This document shows, piece by piece, positions 34,200-45,823 of a DNA stretch of 64,000 nucleotides (positions are counted from its first letter, which is position 1; each line of letters starts with the position of its first letter). The notes under the pieces were generated by a model. It had not been told where the DNA came from. It did no database searches and worked only from the letters and a program-made list of their open reading frames with translations. A program made the position numbers and the translations under genes. Source of the DNA: Schizochytrium sp. TIO01 (lineage: Eukaryota; Sar; Bigyra; Thraustochytrida; Thraustochytriidae); contig SMSO01000031.1 of assembly GCA_004764695.1 (NCBI GenBank), forward strand, positions 184,600-248,599, given 5' to 3'.

Positions 34200-35290
34200 T
34201 GGCGCAGCTAACCGCTGCAAATATCGCCTCTGAGGAAGCTGCTGCAGCGGCGCTGGGACTGACAGCAGCAACATCTGCCATGATGATAGCTCCTGAGATG
34301 TCAACTAACAATGCACCAGTGGTGGGCTTACAGACTGAGCAAAACGTTCCTGAAATTCAAGTAAGCGTCATTAAGGACGGTAGTTTCAAGGGAGGGGCTC
34401 AGCTATCAAAGCGCGTGGAAGCGATACTGCAAGAGGTCGAACATTCTATGTTTCAGCAACTTGATGGACGTCCACCTCCGACTGCAGCACTTCACCCAGA
34501 CCGAAGCATGGTACCGTTGCCCCCTCGCTGGCAGCGTCGTTTTGACCAGTACGGAGAATCTTATTATGCATATCCGCGAGCAACGGATGATGCGGTCTTT
34601 ACAACATGGGAAGACCCTCGCCTAGTTCCTGAAGACTGGGAGATGCGAGTCGATGATTCCACAGGAACAATAGTGTTTTACAATGAGCCAACGGGAGTTA
34701 CAACAGTACAAGATCCCCGAGGGCTCCCTTTGGGATGGATTTGCTTCCCAGATCTTGACTCGAATAAGCTATCATTTATGCACAAAGAAGGCGTTACTGA
34801 CCAAGACCCTCGTGGCCTTCCTCCGGGATGGAGGGCGGGCATTGACCCGAGTAAAGGCACGCTGGTATTTTATAATGACTTTATGCCTGGTGTTGTGCAG
34901 ACAGGGGACCCTCGCAAACTCGCTGGGGTTTCTCCAGATATTCGTAGTATGTGGAAGCAAATGGAAATGTTAGAGTGGCTTGACATGACGCGCTCCAAGC
35001 TTGATGAGAAGGAACAACAACAATTAAACCGAGATTACCAGGCAGTTCAGGTGGCATTTAAGACCTGGACTGACAATCAACAGGCTATTGTATCTGCACA
35101 ATTTCAGGCTTTGCAGCTCAATCTTCTCAGCCTTGATCCTCCTGCCCCTACTGAAGAATCTGCAGAAGCCTTGCGAAGATTCCGGGCAAGGGAAGACAGC
35201 TTAGCGACAGGCTGGAAAGCCGAATTTGCAAAGGTGCTAAATAGCTACCAGGGAAGAAACAAGAACTTTATTCCAGGTATTTACCACTAA
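32795..35290 (+). CDS. C2-like / polyQ / WW-domain protein
   Basis: Encodes 831 aa from the ATG at 32795 (MNSARGDAVLTHFKVNFF); the frame is open for 15 further codons only from a TTG. Residues ~1-155 and ~160-305 look like two beta-rich C2-type modules. The middle is disordered. A Gln-rich coiled coil (~400-475) contains a pure CAG-encoded Gln run at about 458-470. Residues ~570-715 hold four WW-like units in series, each ending in a DPR motif. Unit 1 (W...FTTWEDPR) has both Trp; units 2-4 lack the second Trp, so Pro-ligand binding may rest on unit 1. A helical C-terminus follows. It is probably a membrane-associated scaffold, but no exact homologue is recognised. Confidence 0.85.
34168..34200 (+). 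repeat. (CAG)n encoding poly-Gln
   Basis: An in-frame CAG tract of about 10-11 units inside the C2/WW gene. Its length is probably polymorphic. Confidence 0.85.
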
Positions 35291-35534
35291 AACCATGGGC
35301 AGTGACCTTGCTTTCATTTTTTATTTTTTTAGGTGTAGCTCAACTTGAACTTGTCAATCATTATTTCCTTTTTGATATATTTCTAGTTAAGATTAACACC
35401 TACGATTTATGATTCGCTATCATGTGAGACTAAACTACCACACCTGTATATGCGCACACAAAAGGGTAACAAAAATGTATAAATTTATTTTCAAAAAAAA
35501 AAAAATTGAGAATCACCTTAAGTGAAGGCAAGGA

Positions 35535-38500
35535 TTAGAAGTTAATTCGTACATCGCGCGGTGGGTGATTACGGAAATGGTGACCACCGTGCTCGCTTGA
35601 GACATTGTGCTCATCAATGTCTAGTTCCTCATCATACTCAAAATCAACAGAATCCAGTGTACGCGATGATGCTGGACTAGGTGTTAAGCTTGGCTGGTGC
35701 GGTGTGACTGCTGACGAGCTCAAGTCTTGGTCAGTGTAACTTGTAGCGGAACTAGAGCTATTGGGAGAATGTTCTTCGTTGTTGTGAGATGTATCGGCAG
35801 CTCGGGCATAGCGCATGCTCGTTGGAGTTCGAGGGGAGGGAGGGACGCGAATATCAATGCCTGTAGCATGGGCCTGGTGAAGTACATTCGGAGATGAGAC
35901 AGCCATTATTGAAGGCGAAGCCACGGTGACTGGGATGTGAACATTTCGTCCATCTTTAAGGCGGGACATTTGATGCTGATTAACCATATCTTGGAACACA
36001 CGGAAAATGTGACGCTTGTTCTCATCTTCGGGATGATCGTAATCAAACGCAGAGCGATTTGCCGCACGACTAATATTTTGAATGTTCACAGAATCAAAGA
36101 CTTCAGTGATGGCAGACTGCGGAATGAGCAAGGGTTGAGCAAGCTTACGAAACAGCTTGTTCACTTTATGCAGACGAGACTTCTTGTTATCGCAAGAGTC
36201 GCCATATCCACGGTCGATCTCAATCACAACGTCAACGAGGCTTGGGAAATATTGACGTCGCAAATGCATAGCCATCATATCGAAACCAATACACATAACA
36301 AGAATGAGGAACACACATTTCCAAAGGTAGCGCGGGGATTTGCCGAAAATTTGCTCCTGAATTGAGTTGCAATCTTTACAGAAATCCCACATTACTGTGG
36401 GTGTGTACATCACATAGATGCTTGGGTCAAGGCCATAATAGATGGGTTCAAAAACAAACATGCTGACGAAGCCGAACATAACAATCGCAAACGTTAGCCA
36501 TGTCCATGTATAGGTTTCCAGACAGGTGCGAGCCACACACACCCAGATTGTAGCGATGTATGTTGTTGTTCCCAAAGTGAGGATGTCCACATCTCCAGGA
36601 CCTGCCCAAATCATCGTAATTGCACAGATAAAGAAGGCATGGAGAAAGGACTTGAAAATGTATTCAAAGGCCTTGATGCGATCCATGTGTAAATTCTTGC
36701 GTCCTGAAATATACATGGCTGGGTATTCCAACGCTGTCTTGCGAGAAATGTCCTTGTTGAGGCATGCAATGACTGTAATTGGAACCTGTGTAGGGTAACT
36801 GAATACAGTTGTAAGAAAAGTTGGAAAACTTGAAGAACCAGAGAACTTATTGTAGAAGTTGTACACCGCTGCAGTCAACACAAAAAGAACGCTGGAGTAA
36901 AAGACAAATAGAACCATTGAGGCAGAACGCCGATAATTCCAGCGACCATGCACTAACATAAGATCCTTGAGGAAACGAAACTGTGCGATTGCAAAATCTG
37001 AGCTGTTTACAGCCTGTCGACCTTCGTGGCCACTAATGCCAACACCGACACGCGCCTCCTGAATCATTGCCACATCGTTTGCGCCATCACCAATTGCAAG
37101 GGTCACTGGACTGGACCCGTTCACTTTGACACCTTCTTTCACCATGCGAACAACAAGAGCTTTTTGCTTTGGGCTCACACGACACGCCACAACTACAGAG
37201 CATAGTCTAGCAATAGAAAGGAGAGCTGCTTCAGACTCTGCAGTTCCGAGCTCGGAGGCCAGCAGATTTCTGAGAGCATTACCACTAATTACGAGAGCCA
37301 TGTTTTTGGCTTCGAAATCTTCAAGGTTTGATTCATTACCCTGAAGCTCGTGTTCATTCGTCTCCATATCATCTAAATCAACGCCAGGGGGGAGTATGTC
37401 CACAGGGCGTCGCCAAGCTGACGGTGTGCGACGATGAGAGGGATGCTCTGAGGATGAAGAATCCATCGACGCCCTGCTACTGCTACTTTCAGGACCTACA
37501 GAGCTATGATCATCCCCATAGACAGACTCGGAGTCCTCCTCCGTCACCATAGGAGTTGTGGTTCCACTACCATGGCTAGACTTGTGAAGTCCAGAGCCAG
37601 ATGGACTGAGGCGGGACCAAAATCCTGTGGGAGACTGGAAGCCGTTCCCTGAGCGACGAGGGCCCACATCTGAGTATGGAGAGGCGCCTTCAGGCCCTTC
37701 ACTATTTACAGAATGCACTGATCCATCGTTAGGGCCCATGCCAGCACTAAGGGTACGGCGCTGCTTCCAGCTTCGGCGCTTACGACGAGACTTACGGCCG
37801 TCGCCATCATGCAAATCCTCTTCATAGACTTCAAAACCGTTCTCTGATTTGCGACCATCCTTGAAGACGGAGCGAGCAGCGCGACGAGCTTTGTCAAAAG
37901 CACGATGGACACCGTGTTCCATGGCCCGCCCCACATGCGAAATCTTTTCTTTTCGCACTTCACGACCATGCTTACGACGCTCAGAGTTCTTGCACAAGTT
38001 ACTCGGCACTAAAAGAGCTTGCAAGTCGTGCACCGTTTTCATGTTCTCCTCTGGGTTATCAGACGTAATTTTGATGAGTTCCATCTCAGGAGAAAAGAGG
38101 CGAGCAGAAAATGCAATGTTGATTGCAGTTTCTACTTTGTCACCTGTAAGAACCCAGGTTTTAACGCCTGCTTCCCGAAGAGATACGAGCGTTTCAGGTA
38201 CACCGTCCTGTAGACGATCCTCAATGGCACTTGCGCCAACAATCTCCAAGTTATGCTCAATGGCAGCTGCAGCTTCTTCCAGCAAAGCGTTTCTTTTCTC
38301 ACCAAGAGCACTGTTGGCTTCATCAAAGCGCGCCTTCCAGGCCTCGAACTCACGATTGCTAAGTTCTTTTCGAGCCATAACAAGAGTTCGAAGGCCATCG
38401 TTGGCGAAGGCATCCAAATGCTGGCAAAGTTGGCTTATCATCTCACGCTCGCGCTGCGAGCGCGACTCACGTGTGAGCTCGAACATGACAGTGTCAGCAC

Positions 38501-40590
38501 CCTTCACATAAAGCATATACTTGCCCTCGTTCGTTCGCACAAGTACAGACATGCGCTTTCGTGTAGAGTTGAACTGATTAATTGCCAAGACTTTGTATTC
38601 CTCTACCTTGTCAGGCTCCTCTGGGTCCACATCGTCGCGCATCTCGACACTAATGCGATAGATATTATTATCCGTACTTAGCAGGCGCATCCCGACTTCA
38701 GCGGCAGCACTCACAAGAGCTTCTTCATCAGGGCCTTCGGCATTGTACATAATACTTCCCGATGTTGTATCGACTAAAACAGTATGGCAAACAGCGAGAA
38801 TGCGCCAGAACTCAGTGAGACGGGTACATCGGCGAGACCTGTGATTTTTGCGAAAGACATGTATAGCATCAGCGAAAATTTCTCGTAATGTGGAAGAGCT
38901 TGATGTCGCGGTACCTGGTTCATCGTTACCCACACCATAAACCTGGCTATCGACAGTGCAGCCGACGAGTTTCATTTCGTTACGCGTCAGAGTACCTGTT
39001 TTATCAGAGAATACATAGGAAACTTGACCAAGCTCCTGCACGAGTTCCATTGCGTTACACTTGGCAGGTGTGTCCGTTTCTTCATGATACATGTCCAAAT
39101 CCCAGTGAATGAACATAGCCTGCCAAAAGTTACTAAAGGTAGTAGCGAAGAGCAGAGAAATGGGTAAAAGACTACTATAAAGTACAATAAAGGTACACAC
39201 GTTGGCCACGTAGGGTGGAAAATCGAAGGCATTTTCCGAACTTTGCATAAGGTAATAAAACTCCGTGTTGCTTGGGTAGCCATAAATCTCGATCAGCGAG
39301 GATAATGTACACATAATTATGTCTACGACCAAAATAAGAACAATGATTTTGTTAATGAGCTTTTGTAGTCGGCTCATTTTTGTTGGTGGGTTACTGCTGC
39401 TTTGCACAACCTTGGTCTCAGGTCCTGCATACAGTACAAACCCCAAAATCCATGGAGTGTTCCGCAAGACAGATCCGCGAAGTAAAATGTTGGCTGTGTC
39501 AAGGGACACGTTCTTGTAACCCTTTGGAGATCGTTCCTCGACATATTCGTCATCGTAAACCCGGATGGTTCCACTAAAGGTAAGCATAGAATTAGGAGGG
39601 TCGTAGCGAACACGCGCTTGTAGTGAGGCTGCTTGGTCAGGTAAAATGCATCGATCAACCAAGTCTTCCGGAACATGCTTAATCTTCAAGTTTGTTTCGC
39701 CGTCGATATTAGCTGTCTCTACGTAACATTTATTTCCTGTTGCACACGAGGTGACAAATAGTAAGTCGGCAGGAAATTGGGATCGATCATAAACCTTGAG
39801 AAGGTCGCCGGGGCGCACATCAGACCAGGGAATCTCCTCTACGTGGCCATCGCCTGGGCGTAATCGATAGGCAATGCGGTTGTTTACCTCTTTGTCTTCT
39901 CGATGACGCTTTACGTCATAATACCCTTCGAACGCCATCGTGAAGGCCACCACGAGAACAAGCCCAAGTAATGTACCGCCAGCTGCGTAGGGGCTATCAA
40001 AGAGATTAGTTTTTAGTACCAAGGATCGCAAGAATTACGATAACGAGGAAATAAACGTTGCTGAGATTGCGAAACTGCTCTGCACCACATTTGAAGAGAA
40101 AGTTGAAGAGTGTATACCTAGCTGTTTGCACATAGTTGCTTGGTCTGGACTTTTTCATTTGATCTGATACAGGAAGGTCCATGATGAGCTCTTGCAAAGC
40201 CTCAGAGTTGCCGTAGCCAAACCATCTACAGATTCGTGCACACAGATTTTTCGAGCCTGCTTGACCTTTTCCCGCTTCGTCCATTGCAAGCGAAGGCTGT
40301 GACATTGCCGTCGTCCCCATCGTCGATAGACGGTCCTTGGACTCTGGGCCATCAGTCATCTCGCTTGTCGTGGTTGGCAGGACTGTTGCCGCACCCGTAC
40401 CCGAAGGATGAGTCTCATCCGCCTCGTGATGTTGCTCATGCTGGTTATAATCTAAACCACTGTCGTCTTCTGTGTCTTCCTGAGGCGCATACTCCTCCTC
40501 GTCTGTGGTAAATTGCTCGAGATCGTCAGCCTCCTGGTCCTTGTGAAAGTCTGCGGCATCGTGTCGAGAGTCCTTGCGCCCCGAGGCCAT
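35535..40590 (-). CDS. P4-type ATPase (phospholipid flippase), with a one-base frameshift near its 5' end
   Basis: About 1690 aa if read as one gene from the ATG at 40590 (MASGRKDSRHD...). P4-ATPases flip aminophospholipids to the cytosolic leaflet. Visible motifs are the actuator DGETNLK, PISL in helix 4, the phosphorylation site DKTGTLT (~38990-39010), TGDKVETAINIA and GDGANDVAMIQ (~37070-37095). About ten hydrophobic segments are present. A disordered basic/Ser-rich insert of ~230 residues (~37340-38000) sits in the cytosolic catalytic region, and a ~250-residue tail follows the last helix. The frame breaks after helix 1: ...VILAILGT is followed by a stop at 40006, and the remainder is open from ~40031 in another frame. 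Removing one A from the A5 run (T5 at 40010-40014) rejoins them. A sequence error is most likely. Confidence 0.9.
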
Positions 40591-42725
40591 CCTGGCGACG
40601 TCAAGGGGCGAGAATGAGACCAAGTAGTTCCACGACTGCCGCGCCGACTCGGTCAACGAATGGAAAACTCAGTTGCTTCCACTTCGACTCCAATGTCCCC
40701 GAACACGCGAAATTACCAAACAAACAAAAGAAACAAAAGAAACAAAAGTAAAAAGTAAAAGTAAAAAAAAAAACGGGGAAAAGCGGCAATCCTCACAACA
40801 AAAGAAACAAATCCTGCCAGCTGAAGGCTCGCTTTATGTTCTTTTATCTGTCTGCCTCCACCGAGCACACTCTGTCGCTCAATCAAACGATTGACTTCAA
40901 TCAATCAATCTATCTATCACGCGAGTGCAGACCACAACACAGTAAGTGCGTCGAGGCCTCCCTAGGTCTGGTGACGACGACAACGATAATCCACCAGAAC
41001 GAACTGCGATTTATTTGCCACCCCGTCACTACAAGAATGAAATCTCGCCAGCTCCACCTGCGCCGGCTTCAGACACGCACGCCAAAGCAGGAAACTGTTT
41101 ATACAGAACAACACCAAAACCCAAAGCAAGCTACTGCAAGCTGCTATAACCAAACGCAACTGAAATATTGCACACACCAGGACCAGAAAAGAAACCCACG
41201 TCGAAAAACTATGCAGTAAAAGCACAAAGTAAAACCAAGGCAGTAAGTAACCTCACTTCGCTCGCTCCCTCGCTCACTCACTGGCTGCCTCACTCCCTCG
41301 CCCTCCTTCGCCGGTAAGCTCAGCCTCCCAACCTTCAAGCAAGCAAGGAAGCAAACACTCACTGCCTCCACTTCCACGGCCAGAATGAAAGAATGAATAT
41401 ATATATCACAAAAGCTCCACCTCCTGGCCAACAACTAGCGCCTCTTTCAATATGTGCCCTCCAATGAGAATGAATGAATGAATGAATCAATGAATCAATC
41501 GATCAATCGATCGATCCGCCAAACTGCGACCAAGGCTCGCACAGTCGCCAAGCTCTCCTCGAAGAACCAACCAACCCTCGACCTTGGAGAGCTGCTTTCC
41601 CTTGCCTCAAGTTATCAAGCTCTTCCAGCGCAATGAGATGCTCTGCTCTTGTACCAGGTCAGTCAGTCAGTCAGTCCGAGTCGCCTTCAGACAGACAAAC
41701 GAACAAACAAACCAGCAAACAGCAAACAAACAAACAAACTAGCTAGCTAGCTAGCTGACTCCGGCTCTGGCGGCCTGCGTGTCTGCGTGTCTGCGTCTGC
41801 AGCGCCGCTCAGCGAGAGGCGATCGAGCAGAACTCTGCCTGAGAAGAGCAGAAGAGAGTCTCCAACGAAGAGAACGATTGAAAGCGCAATGAGAGAGACA
41901 GAGACAGAGAGAGAGAGAGATCAAAGGAACAGAGAGGCAGACAGACCACAGCGGCCTCCGCCCCAGAGGCGCTTGAGAGCAGCCGCCGCAGAAACTTCAA
42001 ACCGCGCCCCCTCGCGCCGCCCCCAACTGTCCCCTCCCCACCCACTGGCCCTGCTTCGCCTTTTCGCTTGACCCTCAAACCACTACTACCCCAAACTATA
42101 CCACACAACTACACACAGGCCCCCAGTCTGCGGCAGAGGGACAGCGGGAAGGGTTCGCAATATGACGGAGGAAACGAAGAATCCAAACAGAGGGAGAAAG
42201 CACACTGCTACCAGATAAGGTTAGGAGGCACTAGGAGTGCCAGGGAGGCGTTTCCTCGAACTGGCCAACCCCTCTCTGGCGAATTCTGCTGCTTCGCGAT
42301 GCGCGCGTACTCCTAGCGACCTTCTATCCCTTACCGTAGCAGTGGTGTGTTTTGCGTTCTCCGGCGAGGACGGTAGAAGTCAGCTACGGAACTATAGCAC
42401 TGAGTTCTGTTCCAGGTGTTCTGGGCACTCTCAAGGACGATGACTTTGAATGATTGAATGATTGAATGATTGAATGAGTTTGGGCGAATTTGAGAGAGCT
42501 TGGACCTTGAGAATGAGGAGGTCTGAGCGCGGCACTCGGGTCCGTCGCGAGCGCGTGCTGCATGCGCGGCAGCGACGCTCGGTCGCTGAAGCGCGGCGCT
42601 GAAGCCCGGACTGTGGAGGTAGGTAGTCAGCGGAAGAAGATCGCTTGAGCCCGATTTGACAGATGAAAGAACAACAAAAGCCAACTTTGGACTTCGTTCC
42701 CAGGTTGCTTTGAACGACGCCGACG
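40591..42725. other. Simple-repeat-rich spacer upstream of the flippase gene
   Basis: No supported gene. Tracts include (AAAC)n/(AAAG)n at ~40715-40770, (TGAA)n and (TCAA/TCGA)n at ~41470-41515, (GTCA)n at ~41660, (AAAC)n at ~41700-41740, (AGCT)n at ~41740-41757, (GAGA)n at ~41895-41920 and (TGAATGAT)n at ~42443-42480. It probably contains the promoter and 5' UTR of the flippase gene. Confidence 0.6.
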
Positions 42726-43349
42726 ATGGCGACGGGGGGACACTCGACCCCCACGCGGACAGCAGCAGGGAGGCAACGCAAGTTCGCTGTCGGCGCTCTC
42801 GAGACTCGCAGCAGGACCGCCCGCGGAGCCCAATTTGGCGATTTGATTCGAACTGATCATAGTTCTCTTTCCTTTCTTTCGATTCGCTGCGATAATATGG
42901 GTTCCCTTTGTTCCCCTTGGTTCTCCATGCTCGTTTTCCTTTCCTTTTCCCTTTCTTTTGGGGGAATCGTAGTGATGAGTTGCCGTTCTTCTTTTGGAGG
43001 CAGGCGCCTGAAGCTTCGCGTGAGCTGTGATGCCGTAATGCTATCGAAGTTCAGATGGAAGGCCATGAAGAGCGAGGGAGCTGTCAGCATGCTCGCTCAA
43101 CCTGGCGATGCTACTATTGCAGAGTATCAGCAACTTGGATGTCTACTTTTTGAGGAATTTCTGTTGTTTTGGGGTACTTCTAGCGAGGTACATCTACATA
43201 AAAATAGTATCGAAAGAAGCGAAGTCGCAAAATTGTCAAGTAGCGAACACCCTGAACCAGCGAAGGACCGGTTACACACGCCTCAGCTGAGCGGCGCCTC
43301 TGCACAAACTCGTGAACGTATTCCAAGCATCGTCAAAAGCTTTGCTTAG
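42726..43349 (+). CDS. Hypothetical protein (207 aa)
   Basis: An ATG-led ORF beginning MATGGHSTPTRTAAGRQRK, with a basic first third, a hydrophobic stretch at about residues 66-86 (a possible membrane helix) and a hydrophilic C-terminal half. No domain or paralogue is recognised. The hydrophobic middle is in a T-rich segment (~42900-42960) that could instead be an intron. GC is higher at the 5' end than in the AT-rich spacer that follows. Confidence 0.35.
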   Translation: MATGGHSTPTRTAAGRQRKFAVGALETRSRTARGAQFGDLIRTDHSSLSFLSIRCDNMGSLCSPWFSMLVFLSFSLSFGGIVVMSCRSSFGGRRLKLRVSCDAVMLSKFRWKAMKSEGAVSMLAQPGDATIAEYQQLGCLLFEEFLLFWGTSSEVHLHKNSIERSEVAKLSSSEHPEPAKDRLHTPQLSGASAQTRERIPSIVKSFA

Positions 43350-44593
43350 GGTGGTGCTGTGTCTTGGAACACCAAAACCATCGTAGGTACTAGCTTCTTC
43401 TTTTTTTCTTTTTTTCTTTTTTCTTTTACGATGTTCAAGTTTTTCTCATTTTATTTATTTTAATTAAAGATTAGAGAAATATTATTATAAATAGTTAACT
43501 ACTAATAGGAAATCATTAATTGTTTATAACTAAAAGTAGAAAAGCAAAAGTTAAATTTGATTAAGAATCTAACATATGAAAACCTCGAGCGAAAGAATTG
43601 AGTTTGAGAGTGTCGTTCTACGACAACTTGTAACCGCACGCAGCGGCCTTACCCAACGGCAAAGCCCGAGTTGTCTGCGAAAATACCACACTACAGCTCT
43701 TGCTCGTCCTTGTCTGTCGGCCATCGCACGAGGCTGTCGTCCAGCGCATATGCCACCAGTCACTTCTGTGGCAGTGTGTGCATGATGGTGAGCCAGCCAC
43801 CCTTGGTGTGCAGGAAGCGTGTGCAGGTCTTATGGTAAGTCGAATGGGAAACCAATATCGTGTGCCACTGATACCTACCTGCCTACGGTACTTAACCGAA
43901 CTCGAAGATTTTGATGATCGTGACCAATTGTTCCTTATTACTTAGTTACTCAGTCGGAAATATGTGTGATAGAAGCGCTTGTTTTGGCGCAGGGAGAAGA
44001 TGGATGACCATGACTTATTCGTGTGTGTTAGATCTTGAAGCTTGTGAGATTGAAAGATGGTGACGTTGGGCTTGAGAAGGTTGTGCTAATCTTAGGACAC
44101 GGAAGAACTGTACACAAAAGAAAGACTCTGTTCGGCGGTATGTTGCGAGGATCCGAAAGAACGGAAATGCTTGCCATTTTGCCCGATGGTCCTTAACTTC
44201 AATAGATTCTTTTCCTTGTTTGTGGGCAGCCTCAATTGGAACATACCGCGCTTGGCAGCATCTATAACCTATGAAATGACTAGAAGACAAATCCTGTAGC
44301 TGCTGGTGTTCAACACAAAAACGTAGTCGTACTTTGGATATTTCTACTTTGCTCAGTGATAAAGAGGATTGAAATCGTCGTTTGTGGATAGACTCAGAAC
44401 CCACTTTCAAGGGATAGTAAGCATTCCTTTACTTGGATTAGAATCCAACGCTGTAGAAATTGCGAACTTAAAACACACGGGTACACACTGCCTATATGAT
44501 TCTTTTGAGGTTATGGATTCTTTAGTATTTAGCTTGTATGCTTAAATTGGTGATGCGGTCTTGCTGTTCCCACATTCGGATGATGTAATTTAG
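43350..44593. other. Spacer, with one weak minus-strand open frame
   Basis: T-rich tracts lie at 43400-43430. A 131-codon minus-strand frame at 44015-44410 (no ATG) looks partly protein-like and could be a relic or exon of the gene fragment at 44594-44910. Nothing else is supported. Confidence 0.3.
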
Positions 44594-44910
44594 TTATCCT
44601 CTCCTGAACAGATCCCTGAGTATTTTAACGCCGGTTGCTTTCGTCAGTTGCATCGCCTTCACCAGGTCGTCGTTGAGGGCTAATTCTGAAAAATAATAGG
44701 GTCAAATCCAAGTCAGAACATATCACCTGGACCCAGATAGTTGAACTTCTCACTTAAAGTATTGAAGGGAGTTTCCATGAGAAAGGAAATAGTATCATGG
44801 TCATAACGTGGTAACCGAGATGCCAAAAGTTTTGAGGATTCGTGTTGAACTCCCTCCTTTGTTTTAAAAGTGATATCATATAAATCAGGCCTGGCCTTTA
44901 TGAATGCAAC
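44594..44910 (-). CDS. 3' part of an unidentified gene with a candidate 41-bp intron
   Basis: Two minus-strand open stretches join in one frame if 44726-44686 is spliced as an intron with GTGATATG at its 5' end and TTTTTCAG at its 3' end. Exon 44910-44727 reads VAFIKARPDLYDITFK and continues to FNYLGP. Exon 44685-44594 reads ELALNDDLVKAMQLTK to a TAA. The join makes 92 coherent codons with no start, so at least one upstream exon would be needed (possibly near 45150). Introns this short are known in some protists but not established here. The protein family is not recognised; it could also be a decayed gene. Confidence 0.35.
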
Positions 44911-45719
44911 TCACGAAGATAAACATTTATTAAAGTAAAACATATCAAGAATTTTCAACTGTCGCCGTTGAACATTCTGTAGAATAGAATCCACAACGAC
45001 AATAATCGCACTATGAGTAGTATTTGAGTTTTGTCAGAAACAAAAATAGCACGAGAAGTAGATGTTCTTATACAGACAATATTTATTCGGGGAATGTATT
45101 TATTTGCACTCAGCATGGTTGTAAGACTAACCTTTCGTAGACAGAGGTCGCGCATCGCATCACAGAGCACGCTTCATGCTGTAAGTTGATATGGCTAGTC
45201 TAGGGTAAAGAAGACAATAATTCATCTCTCTTAAATAAAAGTCTTTAGAGACTATTGTAAATTTGCGTAAAACGATCAGTGAGGGATGATTTCAACAGAG
45301 AGGTGAAGGGACGAGAATACTTAGAAAACAAAACTCAGTTTACATTGACGAAATCTGATAACGAAGTCTAGGCCTTGGATTATTCATGTTTTCCTGAAGA
45401 TATTCCCGTATGTACACATGCTGATATTGAAAATCGAAGAAGCATGTTGGCAAGGCATTCATAGAGTCCTTACTACACCATTACAAGCTCTAACCTTGTT
45501 TAAATGGTATAAGACAAGAACTTGACATCAAATGCGAAGGTGCGAGAATAATGCAACTCAAGGGTGAAAGTGACTACATGATCCAGAGATTAGTTTTCAG
45601 CACATACACCGAGCTAATCTACATCAACAAAGGTATACCTTATGATGCGAAGCTTTACAATTTCTTGACAAACTGACAAACTTGATGAAAAGATAGTTCT
45701 GTAGCAGTTTCCAAGTCTA

Positions 45720-45823
45720 CGACAAACCTCAACTTTTCTTCCATAGGCTCTTTCTTGCACATCTTCATTCGTCCGATGATTGCACGCCAAAGATACAAGC
45801 CCTGCTCTTGGATTCAAATGTTT
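45720..45823 (-). pseudogene. Remnant repeat 15 of gene D, beyond a premature stop
   Basis: In the same frame as gene D, directly after its TGA (45826-45824), the sequence reads KHLNPRAGLVSLACNHRT and then NEDVQERAYG, an ARM-like repeat. The stop falls exactly on the Gly of the LGQ motif (GGA to TGA is one change). After RAYG the repeat pattern is lost, and no C-terminal cap like those of genes A-C is found. Confidence 0.7.

Noticed and set aside
37849-38681. Plus-strand ORFs of 142-220 codons
   Set aside because: Antisense to the flippase catalytic region; no domain and poor composition.
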